Source of the DNA: Cranoglanis bouderius
Taxonomy: Eukaryota > Chordata > Actinopteri > Siluriformes > Cranoglanididae
NCBI GenBank assembly: GCA_023630585.1
Contig: CM042555.1
Coordinates: forward strand, 16,698,001 to 16,762,000
Direction: 5' to 3'
Length of the DNA: 64,000 nt
This document shows, one piece after another, positions 40,681-52,633 of the stretch. Within the stretch, counting starts at the first letter, position 1, and each line of letters starts with the position of its first letter. The position numbers were made by a program, and so were the translations under genes. The notes under the pieces were generated by a model that saw nothing but the letters and a program-made list of their open reading frames with translations, did no database searches and had not been told where the DNA came from.

Positions 40681-41611
40681 ATTATTTTTAAGTTTTATAT
40701 CCATGTCTAATACAATTTCTTTAAAAAATAAATAAATAAAATAAAAAGAAATTATGTATTTTTGTGCTTGATATGTCCTGAGCTGAACTGGTTTATCCAT
40801 GGCAGGATCAGCCTCCAGCACAGACTCAAAGGACCTTGAACACTGGTGACTTAAGTATAATTAGTCGATTGTTCCAGCTAAAACTTGTCCAAGCCTCACT
40901 GCTTCACTTTTTCTTTTTTCTTTTTGTTTTAGAAGCTTTCCAGAAAGCTTCACCTTAAAAATAGAGATGTGCACTAGAACTGGGGTCCCATGGAATGGTT
41001 TTTACTTTCATGGAGAACTTAAAATCACTATAAAGCTAATGGGAAGGGTCGACAGGTCACAGTACAATTAAAAACCACCCCCAAATAAAATTTCCTTCAG
41101 AAAAAGATCTGAAACTACCCAAGAAAGTTTTGGCCTTAGGAGCTGATTTGTGCAGTGTTTTTGTACTGCTTGCACTTCCACTTTCCTCTTTCCAAAGCCT
41201 ACGCTTACAGAAAGTGGACTTGCTTTTTCCACCAGCAACTTTGTTCAAAAACAGGATCAATGTTCCACAAGACCACATTCATTAACAAGATATGAATAGT
41301 AGGGGCACATAAATTGTGATTATTATTGTTGTTGTTGTGTATTCATTTATTTATTTATTTGTTTGTTTATTGTCAGTGCTTTTCTCCAGTAGTCCAATTT
41401 AAACACTGTCTTACTGAGCACCAAAATACCAAAAATACCAAAAGCACATTTCTATAATATTTTATTACAAACAAACAAATATGCTTTTATTTATAGAGCC
41501 ATCGCTCCATATAGCCCACACAGACCACATGCTGTCCACAGGGCTGCTGGGGCCTCCAAATATAATGATATAAATCATTTTTAAAATATTAACTTGTACG
41601 TTATTGCATTG

Positions 41612-41620
41612 TGTGCGTGT

Positions 41621-41652
<32 letters not shown>
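41612..41652. repeat. (TG)n microsatellite
   Basis: About 17 TG units with two interruptions. Confidence 0.9.
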
Positions 41653-41994
41653 TTCATCATTCCTAAATGAACATTAAAAGGAAATCTTGCAATCCTGCAA
41701 AATCATGTGGACATTATAATGAAATGCTTAAATGAGTCATTTCATGATTTTTAATGTTTTCCTTTTGTTTGGGTGTGTGATCTATCTGTTTGTGCATGTA
41801 TAAGCTCTGCAAAGTCCCAAAGCTCATAGTCTCCCCCAAAAGGATTTATTTTATCTAACAGAGAGCACTGCTCCAGACCTGCTCGAAGTCCAGATTTACT
41901 TCCGTAATTTCTCTGTGTCACGGAGTGCACTATCAGCATAATCCTGCCCAAAGGCAGGCACTAAAAAGAAGGCGAGGCTTCAGGGAATTGTTTG

Positions 41995-42265
41995 GCGCCA
42001 TGTCGCGGAAACGCTGTGTGTTTCACGATATCAAAACCAAAATCTCTTGGTTTAGCCTCCCCAAAACGGACAAAATTAGGAATCAGTGGTTACTGTTTAT
42101 TTATAACGCTGTTCCTGATCAGTACAACCCAAACGTTTGCTTGTGTGCAGCGCATTTTACGGAACCCGTGCGAGTACAATGCAGGCTACTCACAAAGGCT
42201 ACTCCTGAAAAGTAGGGCGTTTCCCACTTTGCTTGGACAATCTTGTGCTTCTGAATTATTTTCTG
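41995..42265 (+). pseudogene. THAP-type zinc-finger fragment, frameshifted
   Basis: From ATG 42001 the frame reads M-S-R-K-R-C-V-F-H-D and continues with S-W-F-S-L-P-K, Q-Y-N-P-N-V and C-A-A-H-F-T-E. This is the C...C-x2-H layout of a THAP domain. After H-F-T-E the homologous continuation (Y-N-A-G-Y-S-Q-R-L-L-L-K-S) moves to another frame, so it is broken. THAP exons are common in transposon-derived fish genes. No further exons were found. The surrounding 41900-43000 may be one old element. Confidence 0.6.
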
Positions 42266-43921
42266 CGCAAGTATCTGCTGTTGACTGTTCAAACGCGGAG
42301 CTTTGTGTTGTGGCCCAGTGCTCAGTTGTAGACCTCTGCTGACGAGTTAGCTAGAGTTTGCTAAGTTGCCTCAGTATTTATTAAGTGTTTGGTTTGTTTG
42401 TACGTTGGTGGTCTGACAGAGATGTTGATTGTAGCTGCTGTTGTTATTGTATCTTGAAACGGTTTATATCAATCGAATCACAAGAATCGTAGCTTTCCAA
42501 AGATGTATCGCTTGTACATGCAGCAGCTCTGAACATAGCATAGTTTTGCACTTGACAACGCGACGGCCCGCCGGCGGGGTCGGAATTTACGTCGTATCTG
42601 AAAGGTAAGAGAGTTACAAAATAAAAACTTACCACTGCGAATCGTTCTGCTCAAGTCGTGTTTGCAAAGTCGGGCTCAAACTGATAAGGTTAGGAGCTTA
42701 GAATTGCTTTAGAAGCCTTGGAGTTTGAAGTTAACCCAAGGGGCGTTACATTTCCGACACACGCTTGAGGTTTTTGGCCAATCACAACGCAATGGGTCAG
42801 CTGGCCAATCAGAGCATTCTGGGCTTTTCGGAAGGAGGGGCTTTGGAGAAATCGGAGCGTTTCAGGCAGAGGTACTGCTATAATGTACATTATGTGACAA
42901 CTAATGCGTTTTTTGAACATTAAAGCATGTTATTCTATTACACCCAATAAACAAAAATAAAAACGTTTAAAAGTCGCGACATGAGCCCTTTAAAAGACTT
43001 CACTTCGACTTGCGGTTGCACTGCACCCCCAGGTTTGTAGTAGACTCTGATGTTTCTGGAATGTAGCAAACCTCAACACTGAAGTAAAGCTAATGAAATA
43101 TCATTAGGTGGCTATTGTTTCTTGATTTAGCAGGAGAATGTTGTTTTGTAACGTTGTTTGCTAGCTTACTCAGTCACATTAAAAAAAAAACTGGCACTGG
43201 TTCAAAATCACACCCGCTTCCGGCTAAAATCTGAACATGCATTAAATAGTGGCATTGCAGCACACCCCTAGAATATACAATGGTGAAACAAGTCATTGTT
43301 CTGCGTGTGATCCACAATGACCCATTAGTTCCTGTGTGCAAGCAAGTGGTTTATTAGTAAGCTAATGAAACGAATGAAACAGTACTAGCCAAGATGTATT
43401 GCAAGGGTACAAAGTGAGAAGAAAAAAAAAAAAAACAGAACATCTGCCCAACTTCACATCTTTCTTGGCTTACGTGATCCAGTATAGCAGCCCTTCAAGT
43501 TTAGAAGCTCTGTGAGGAACTGGGCATGATGTCGAGGAATGCTCGTTCTCCAGCAGACCTGCTCGAGCTTCATATGTTCAGATCATGAAAGTGAAGAAAC
43601 TGAGAAATATTATATGTTTTTTTAAAAAAATAAGAGTAGTAAAGAATGGTAGAGTAGATCTGGAAGGGTTTTTTCAGGAACCCAGTGTGGGGATTTCCCA
43701 CAAAAATCAGAAATGATTAGGTTGACTCTGGACGTTGTTTCCGTGGCTGCAGTTTCTTCTTTTTTTGTCACTTCGTGTTTTGTTTTTTTCTTAATATGCT
43801 TTACAACACAGTGACATCATAGAGACTGACATACAGAATACTAGTCCAGCCCACACTGAGCTCAAATATCACTCAATCCCGTGTTACTACTGCAGTCTTT
43901 TCTGACTTCTAAGGAAGCAAC
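42266..43921. other. Intergenic DNA before IL-1-like gene 3
   Basis: Contains the GC-richer tail of the THAP-bearing region (to about 43000), a poly-A tract at about 43420-43433 and the short 5' leader of gene 3. At 43864-43869 an AAATATC sits where genes 1 and 2 have TATA boxes, so the gene 3 core promoter looks weaker. Confidence 0.5.
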
Positions 43922-44390
43922 ATGGCACAGGTACAGTACAGTCATGCTTTCTACTGAGATGTTAGCTTTATAAAATGTCAGGCTCTATGTATGAATAATG
44001 TATAATATGTGTTATTTCAAAGTGCTCAGATAGTTTAGGGAAAGCATTCCTCGATTTGACTGTTTGGTTTGTTTGTGTGCTTTTCCGAATCTGAATTGTC
44101 TTTAAAAATATATAGTGATGGGTTTTTAGGATAATTCTGTAACGCTGTAGGAAGCAAAGAAAATCACTTGATGTTAAACAGCATAGACACTCAGGGTTTG
44201 ACTCCAGAGATGTTTGTGTTAAGAGTAGGGACTGCACTCCTGCTCAGTATTGTGCTTGCCCTGGTTCCCGTTGTCTCTGTTCCTGTTTAAAGTTTTAGCA
44301 CGTTAATGTATCAGTAAGAGTTCCACGTTAGCAGTAGGCTTTGCTTCTCATCCACGTTTTCTTATTGTAGACAAACATACAGTATGTTTG

Positions 44391-44432
<42 letters not shown>

Positions 44433-47400
44433 CAAGTGGACTCATTCAGACATTTTCATTTTCAACTCCACTTAACTTTTTACTTCGGTTACATTTAATA
44501 GGTCCTGCTTACCTCTTATTTGCTTCCATATTCAACTTTCACAAAGGATTACCTGTACATATTCAAATCTAATCTAAATCTAATATGAGTAATTGTTGAA
44601 TTATTGCAAGTACCACTGTACAAACTTCACACGGGTCACTTCGCACAGTACAATCTGACATTCAACTATGTAACAGAAACCTTTTGTTTAAAATTTACAG
44701 TACTTAAATTAGTAGTAAATATTAGGTACGTACTGTACTGTAAAATAAAAGACGGCTAAGTTATTTACTGATGTGCTTATGAATGAATGAATGAATGAAA
44801 CACAATAATCATGACTGATGACATGGTTAACTAGTGGAGCCTGAATTTCATTTGTGATTGTCTGTCTCTTCTTCACACATTATCTCTGTCTTTATACACT
44901 GACTCACCCTACTATATAAATATGCAGATAGGTGTCGCAATATTGTGTCGTTTTTCTACACAACCTCTGTTTTCTTCAGTGCAAATGTTCCAGCACTTAA
45001 CCACTAAGTGTTCCAGCACTTGTCCACATCTGTTGCAATTCTTTATCTGACCGGAAGATGTTTCCACCCTAATAGCCCTTTAGTACGCCAAAAACATCCC
45101 TGCAGGATGTTGTGTGAGTAATAACTTATGACGCACATAAATTACTGCATAGCTGCATCTGTTTCTCTAATCTATGTCACAATTTTAAGCGTATCGTTTA
45201 ACCATACATGCGAGTTGGAGCCATACGGTATACTATGTTCTCTAACTAAAACCTAACTTAACTTTCAATTCACCTGCCAGTCGGTTTCTCCCTTTGGCGT
45301 TGTCGCTCCGAGCATTCCACATCTCTCGCCGTCGCCATTTTAAAAAACATGATCGGAAAAATGTAGTTATTTCAAACAATAAATCATACCTTTGCTTATA
45401 TTCTTGTAAATGATGGCGTTAATCTCTGGGATTTTGTTTGTTTGTTTGTTTGTTTGTTTGTTTTTCACATTGTGTTGCCAATAGAATATGACATTTTAAT
45501 GTCTCCACAATATGGCACGAGAGTGTACCATGAAAGTTGCTCAGTTCCTGAAAAAATATGTTTCGTTGTGTAATACCAGTGCCTAAGCACTGTTTTGCAA
45601 AAAAAAATTGGTATAATAAAGGGACAGAGAGAAAATCTGTGAACTACAACTCTAATCACTGTCTGAAAACGCAAGGTTGATTTTGAGGAAGAAAAAAAAA
45701 AAACGTTCAGACTGCAAAACACTTTTAAAAATAGCTGGAGGTGCGCTCCGAAAATACCGAGCTGTACCATTACATTTAACACTTACTGCAGATTGGCCTT
45801 TTATCAGCCTAAATCAAGATACATTTTGTTTGCATTTTGTACACCAGACCAGTATCTCTGAAGCATGCCTGAAGGCTGAAAGCAAAATGGAGAACATCAC
45901 CCTCTGCTTTCATCTGGAGATGGTTAGGAAAACACATCCGAACATAGAAGAAAATCTGAGTGAGTTAGAACAGTCAGATGACGAGGGCATCGGTATACAA
46001 GGTGAATGTGTCGTCGATGGAATACTTCTGCAAGAGACCAGAGGTGAGCTCGATAAATCCGCAGTGATGACGATGATGTTCGCGAGTCTTTTAGATCTGC
46101 CTTTATGGTTTAGATATATTCAATTTTTTTTTTGTAAAAAGGAGGACGGCAGAACAGCAGCGTGTATGCGCATCATTACATAATAAGCATACTGTGATGT
46201 TGATGTTATATTTATACTTAAAAACAGTTGCAGACATGTCTTCATCTGGCCTTTTAGGCAAAATATGAACTGCCGTAGTCCTAATCACATACTATATTAA
46301 ACCTGGCCCCCAAGTGGTGCAACAGAAAAGCATTTGCCTTGTCATTGGAGGACTGCCAGTTTGAATCCTGAAGATACCACAGCCATCTGTGGCTGGGAGC
46401 CCAAGAGAGCAAAAATGGGTGGGAGTCCAAATTATGTATGGGAATGCCATTACCCAGCTAATGCACTAGTTCTATGCAAGTAAATATTTGTGATGTGACT
46501 GACCCATTGTTTTTTCACTTGGCACAGGGACTTTTAAAAAAGATAAAGAAAGTCAAGTGCTGATCCAGAGTATGCACCAAACAACCATCTGCCCCAGAAA
46601 TATCAAACCAAAAAGACGACCGGCTTGCATGAGTTCCACCTCAAGTAAGTACAGGATCATATTTCATGTGCATTTTTCTAAACCACAGTATTTTCCGTTT
46701 CCTGTCACAAAATAATTCCTGATAGATCTTCCATGAAGTCAGTGAAATTGTACCAAATCCAAGTTTCACTGTAGGATTAAACATGAAATAATGTACAATA
46801 AGCTTTTCAAAAGTGATATAGTGTTGATGATAATTCTCTCTTTTAAAATTTTTTTATTTCATATTTCCTGTCTTTTAGACGAAGTCACCATTTACTACTA
46901 CAAGTCAAATATGTTAGACGATCTGGGAAAAGGTGCTCCTGTTGTATTGAACATCAGCAACTCAGATCAGTTTCTGAAATGCACGTTCAATAGTGGCAAA
47001 GCAGAACTGACTGTCGAGGTAAGAGAGCAGTCCAAATACAGCAAACACACTTTAAGCCACTGATCAGTCCTCTCTTTTTAGAATGCTAGCTGGAGATAAA
47101 TAATCAAAAGTGAGTGTATATGGTGTTATGCGTTTTTGTTTAGTATGGTAATTCCACTTCATGTAATACAGATGAACTATACAGTATGATGGGTCAACAA
47201 TATATACTTCATTAAATGTGCATGGACTTGTGATTTGATCAATAATTCTTTTACAGGGGGTATAGAAAAGTATCACCCCCCCTTTAAAATAATCACATTT
47301 TGTTGCTTTGCTGCCTGAAATGAAATATTTGAAATGTTTTTGTTTTATCCAGCTGTATTTACTCAGTGCAACTTATAACATCCAAGTGAAAGATATAACA

Positions 47401-50335
47401 CCAACATGTCAAAAGAAATAAAAACATTTTAAAAAAAAAAAAAACAGAATCACTGAGTTGGAAAAAGGATCACCCCCTTGCTTTAATTTGCCTTAATTTT
47501 TTAATTACAGCCTTTAGTCTGTTGGGATATGTCTCTACTAACTTTGCACATCTAGACTTTGCAATATTTGCCCACTCTTCTTTGCAGAACTGCTCGAGTT
47601 CAGTTAAATTTGATGGTGACCGTTTGTGGACTACAGTCTTCAAGTCATTCCACAGATTTTCAATGGGGTTTAAGTCTGGGCTCTGACTAGGCCATGCAAC
47701 GACATTCACCTTTTTCTCCTTCAACCACTGTGTGGTCAGTTTTGCTGTGTGCTTTGGGTCATTGTCATGTTGGAAGGTAAACCTTCTTCCCATTGATAAC
47801 TTTCTGGCAGAGGGCAGCAGATTTTCCTCAAGAATTTGACAGTATTTTGCCCCATCCATTTTCCTTCTATCCTGACAATTGATCCAGTCCCTGCTGCAGA
47901 GAAACAGGATATTACCACCTCCATGCTTTACTGTAGGAATGGCGTTATTTGGATGGTGAGCTGTATTGGATTTCTGCCAGACATATCATTTGGTGTTGAG
48001 GCCAAATAATTCAATTTTAGTCTCATCTGACCATAACACCTTTTTCCATGTGGCCTCAGAATCTTCATGGTGCGTTTTGGCAAAGCTCAGTCGTGGGTGG
48101 CTTTTTTTTTTTTTTTCTTGCAACCCTCCCATACAAGCCACATTTCTGGAGAATTTGTGATATTGTTGTCACATGCACACAATGACCACTCTTTGTCATA
48201 AATTTCTGGAGCTGCTTCAGAGTTGCTGTAGGCCTCTCGGTAGCCTCTCTGACTAGTTTCCTCCTGGCTCTTTCATTCAGTTTGGAGCGACATCCTGATC
48301 CAGGGAGGGTCTGTGTTGTACCAAATACCTTCCACTTCTTAATAATAGACTTCACTGTGCTTCTAGGCATTGATAAAGCCTTTGAATTTTTTCTTGTATC
48401 CATCTCCTGACTTGTGCCTGTACACAACTTTATCCCGGAGATCTTTTGACAGTGCCTTGCTTCAGTTGCACTACAAAATGCTCCAGGAAAGCTCTTTTCA
48501 TGCTGAGCTAATCAAAATGACCACGGCTGATCATAGTTGAAAGTCAAATGGCTTTGTGTGCCATTGAGAAGGTGATTAGCTACACCTTATTAAGTTTACA
48601 AGTCATTATTAGGAGGGGGGTGATCCTTTTTCCAACTCAGTGGTTCTGGTTTTTAATTTTTTAAAGTTGCACTGAGTAAATACAGCTGGATAAATCAAAA
48701 ACTGTGTCCATCTTCATTTCAGGCGGAAAGCGACAAAATTAGATTATTTTAAAGGGGGGTGATTCTTTTCTATACCCACTGTAACTCATTTGAGGGACTT
48801 AGTTAGTTCTAAATGATGACTTGGATAAGTGGAAAACTTATAAGAGAGTAGGGCCTCCCTTTGCTCTCAAAACAGCCTCAGTTCTTCATGGCATAGATTC
48901 CTCAAGATGATCGAAACATTCATTTGAGATTGTGCTCCGTGTTGACATGATTGCATCATGCAGTTCCTGCAGATTTTTCAGGTGCACTTTCATGCTCTGA
49001 ATCTGCCATTCTACCACATCCAAAAGGTGTTCTATTAGATTCAGATCCGGTGACTGGGAAGGCCACTGAAGAGCAATGAACTCATTGTCATGTTCATGAA
49101 ACCAGCTTTTGCTTTGTGACATGGTGCATCAGCATGCTGGAATTAGCCATTAGAAGATGGGTAAATTGTGGCCATGAAGGGATGCACATGGTCAGCAACA
49201 ACACTCAAATAGGCTGTGACATTCAAGCGATGATTGATTGGTAGTAACAGGCCCAGAGTGCGCCAAGAAAACATTCCCCACACCATTACACCACCTCCAC
49301 CAGACTGGACTATTGACACAAGCAGGTTGGGTCCATGGATTCATGCTGTTGGCACCAAATTCTGACCCTACCATCTGTGTGCCTTTTTTCCAGTCTTCAA
49401 CTGTCCAGTTTTGGTGAGCCTGTGCCCACTGCAGCCTCAGATTTCTGTTCTTGGCTGACAGGAGTGGAACCTGACGTGGTCTTCTGCTGTTGTAGCCCAT
49501 TCACCTCAAGATTGGATGTGCTGTGCATTCTGAGATGCGTTTCTGCTCACCACAATTGTACAGAGTGCTTACCTGAGTTACTGTAGCCTTTCTGTCAGCT
49601 TGAACCAGTCTGGCCATTCTCCGTTGACCTCTCTCATCAAGGCATTTCCGTCCGCAGAACTGCCACTCACTGGATTTTTTTTCTTTTTTACTGCACCATT
49701 CTAAGTAAACTCTAGAGACAATCCCAGGAGATCAGCAGTTATATAAATACTTAAACCAGCCCATCTGGCACCAATAATCATACCACGGTCACTGAGATCC
49801 CATTTTTTCCCCATTCTGATGTTTGATGTGAACATTACTCGAAGCTGCTGGACTGTATCTGCATGATTGTATGCACTGCACTGCAGCCACATGATTGCCT
49901 GATTAGATAATTGCATGAATGTAAATAACCTTAAAGATTACAACACAAATCTAGTGAACACTATTATAGCACAGTGGTAAACATCAATCATTATGCAGCT
50001 CAGTAGGGTTAGAGTTAACACATTTATCAATATGTTTGCCCGCAGACCAACCAAACTCATCTGTTTCTAATGAATATTTTGTTTTTCAGTGCTGGGAAAA
50101 GGACAAACTGGACCCTATCTATAAGAATGACCCCAACACTTGGCCTTTTGTCTTCTTCCTCTCAAGTACGAAGGACAACTGCCGTCGCTTCGAATCAGCC
50201 GAGTGTAGTGGTTGGTTCATTCACACAGAATCAGACTTTGTGTGCATGGCTGAACAAAAAGACAAAGATCGAGATTCAGAGAAATATTCCTTTCTCGTTG
50301 TATGTTCACCCAGTAGAACAAAGTCAAAATCATAA
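43922..50335 (+). CDS. IL-1 family-like cytokine (gene 3), lacks the PDZ-like cassette
   Basis: Exons: 43922-43930, 45848-46043, 46528-46644, 46879-47018, 50090-50335 (TAA); 235 residues, phases as in genes 1 and 2. It starts Met-Ala-Gln. The pro-region (4-68) has L-E-M-V-R-K and an acidic S-D-D-E-G stretch. The basic segment K-P-K-R-R-P-A-C precedes the trefoil. Trefoil residues about 101-230 include T-I-Y-Y-Y-K-S-N-M, P-V-V-L-N-I and F-E-S-A-E-C-S-G-W-F-I-H-T (188-200). The C-terminus is longer than in gene 2 and ends in a basic Ser/Lys tail. No signal peptide or cassette relic was seen. Intron 4 is 3.1 kb because two Tc1-like elements entered it. A third lies 20 bp after the stop codon, so the 3' UTR may be altered. 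Confidence 0.82.
44393..44432. repeat. (CA)n microsatellite
   Basis: About 17 CA units with one CG interruption, in intron 1 of IL-1-like gene 3. Confidence 0.92.
46300..46480 (+). mobile_element. Third tRNA-derived SINE family, fragment
   Basis: Head 'caagtggtgcaacagaaaagc' with a B-box-like 'cagtttgaatcctg', then 'ccatctgtggctgggagccc', typical of a fish tRNA-derived SINE. It lies in intron 2 of IL-1-like gene 3. Confidence 0.6.
47254..48782 (-). mobile_element. Tc1-like transposon in intron 4 of IL-1-like gene 3
   Basis: Terminal inverted repeats: ggggtatagaaaagtatcac at the left, complement 'gattcttttctataccc' at the right. The minus-strand transposase is in two pieces: 48427-48065 (S-M-P-R-S-T-V-K-S-I-I-K-K-W-K HTH) and 47859-47470 (H-D-N-D-P-K-H-T-A-K, S-Q-S-P-D-L-N-P-I-E-N-L-W). 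It is disrupted between them by stops and a frameshift. Confidence 0.88.
48845..49915 (-). mobile_element. Tc1-like transposon relic in intron 4 of IL-1-like gene 3
   Basis: Minus-strand fragments: 49916-49701 (N-terminal), 49500-49192 (P-L-L-S-A-K-N-R-N-L-R-L-Q-W-A) and 49122-48886 (P-S-Q-S-P-D-L-N-L-I-E-H-L). Same broad family as the relics at 5540-6590 and 9970-10445. Frames are broken; ends are not clear. Confidence 0.75.
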
Positions 50336-50353
50336 AAAAAAATTTTAAAAAGG

Positions 50354-51540
50354 TGCTACTATACATAACTGAATTTATTCCACCCTTGGTAAATATGTTT
50401 ATTGTTTAACCTTTTGATATTTTGTTAAAAGAATTCACAAAAATACTCCGCTCTCATGGATATCAAACAATTGCAAACACAACACAGGTTTATCCAAAAA
50501 ATATATATATCTTTGTTAAATATAGGTGTGCAACAACTGTTGGCACCCTTTTAGCCAATACTTTGTGCTACCTCCCTTTGTCAAGATAACAGCTCTTCTC
50601 CTATAATGCCTGATGAGGTTGGAGAATACATGGCAAGGGATCTGAGACCATTCCTCCATACAGAATCTCTCCAGATCCTTCAAATATTGAGGTCCATGCT
50701 GGTGGACTCTCCTATTCAGTTCACCCCACAGGTTTTCTATGGGTTTCACACCACCTCTGGTGTTTATTGCCAAAAAGCTCTGTTTTGGTTTCATCTGACC
50801 ATAGAACCCGATCCCATTTGAAGTTCCAGTAGTGTCTGGCAAACTGAAGATGCTTGAGTTTGTTTTTGGATGAGAGTAGAGGCTTTTTTATTGAAACCCT
50901 TCCAAACAACTTGTGGTGATGTAGGTGATTTCGGATTGTAGTTGTTTTCTGACCCCAAGACGTAACTAACTTCTGCAGTTCTCCAGCTGTGATCCTTGGA
51001 GATTTTTTGCCCAGTCGAACCATCCTCTTCACAGTGCGTTGAGACAATATAGACACACGTCCAATTCCAGGTTGATTCATAACATTTCCAGTTGACTGGA
51101 ACTTCTTAATTATTACCCTGATGGTGGAAATGGGCATTTTCAATGCTTGTGCTATATTCTTATAACCACTTCCCATTTTGTGAAGCTCAACAACCTTTTG
51201 CTGCACATCACAGCTATATTCCTTGGTCTTACCCATTGTTATGAATAACTAAGGGAATTTGGCCTATGTGTTACCGCACATTTATACCCCTGTGAAACAG
51301 GAAGTCATGGTTGATCAATTTCCTGTTCCTAGTCACCCAGGTGTACTAAATAAAATGCACACCTATATTTAACAAAGTTTTTTTTTTCATAAACCTGTGT
51401 TGTGTTTGCAATTGTTTGATATCCATGAGAGCAGAGTATTTTTGAACAAAAGATCAAAAGGTTAAACAATAAAGACCATTTTTCACAGCCTTCTTTGCTC
51501 ATATTTACCAAGGGTGCCAATATTAGTGGAGGGCACTGTA
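50354..51540 (-). mobile_element. Tc1-like transposon just after IL-1-like gene 3
   Basis: Terminal inverted repeats of about 170 bp (50354-50525 and about 51365-51540, including the shared 'caattgtttgatatccatgag' and its complement). The transposase on minus runs 51236-50721 with a good N-terminus (M-G-K-T-K-E-Y-S) as far as W-S-D-E-T-K, then jumps to the C-terminal part. The catalytic core between is deleted. It starts 20 bp downstream of the gene 3 stop codon. Confidence 0.85.
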
Positions 51541-51755
51541 CTTCTACATATACATATATATGTTAAATATGCTAATAATATGCATTGCTGCTAAATATCA
51601 CTATTAATAATAATATCATATAGACTGAGTATAATTTTATTCACTGTCTATTTAGTGTTGCGTAACCTTTAACTGCCATTGCAGTATTATGTAATATGTA
51701 TCATATCACAATTTATTGAATTTACATTATGTCGACTGCAAAATATTATATTTTA

Positions 51756-51758
<3 letters not shown>

Positions 51759-51832
<74 letters not shown>
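51759..51832. repeat. (TA)n microsatellite
   Basis: About 35 TA units. Confidence 0.96.
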
Positions 51833-51838
<6 letters not shown>

Positions 51839-52210
51839 AAAGAGCTCTGTTCATGTGTTGGAGATGCAGTAATTTGCTGACATGGGTTTGGTTCACTGCA
51901 AATCAATAACATTTCTATTTTGATGGGAGTGGTCAGTTCCAGGATGACCACGCCCCTTCAGTAGGCACTAGGGGTTAACTAAATGGTTTAATGTTATGGC
52001 CTTTATCTAAATTAGACTTGTAGAAGCTGATTCCAGTGACTCATGATGGCTGGACAACTTACTGAAACACTTTATGTTGTTGTTTTTTTCCCTTTAATTT
52101 GTCACACAAATTCATTAACAGAGAAACAATTTTATTGTGATGTGTTTTCGTTCTCGTGTGCTGATTTTTGTTTTGATACTTTTCAATATATAGTATCAAT
52201 ATAATATTTC

Positions 52211-52225
<15 letters not shown>

Positions 52226-52278
<53 letters not shown>
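52226..52278. repeat. (TA)n microsatellite
   Basis: About 25 TA units after a poly-A tract. Confidence 0.95.
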
Positions 52279-52281
<3 letters not shown>

Positions 52282-52359
52282 AAAATTTGTTTTGTGTTTT
52301 ATATAAATATCTGTACTACTTCTAAATATTTACATATATTGGTATAATATGTAAGCAAG

Positions 52360-52362
<3 letters not shown>

Positions 52363-52441
<79 letters not shown>
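52363..52441. repeat. (TA)n microsatellite
   Basis: About 38 TA units, within the likely 3' flank of ace2. Confidence 0.95.
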
Positions 52442-52446
<5 letters not shown>

Positions 52447-52633
52447 ACACAAATTTACAATATTTCAATGTACAGTGATTCATTGTAACACTCTCACACA
52501 TGAATAAAATCTTTGAGCATGTTAGCAAAATTCATTGGTCCATCTCTTCATTTGTACAGTCAAATATATCTCTTGAAATTGTGTCTTTTAATCACTTCTG
52601 ATGATCATTTCCTGATCAGTGCTGATCAGTTCG

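Larger units (their letters stand above)
51541..52480. other. Remnant 3' region of gene 3 and gap before ace2
   Basis: About 51658-51730 ('taactgccattgcagtattatg', 'atgtatcatatcacaatttattga') is similar to the gene 1 downstream region at about 27063-27120, so the original 3' UTR of gene 3 probably lay here. It also holds three (TA)n tracts. No gene. Confidence 0.55.

Noticed and set aside
34367..43921. Another IL-1-like gene copy in the 9.5-kb gap between genes 2 and 3
   Set aside because: No F-E-S-A-x-C-S-G or P-V-V-L-N-type segment was found on either strand. The gap holds transposons, a LINE scrap and the THAP fragment.
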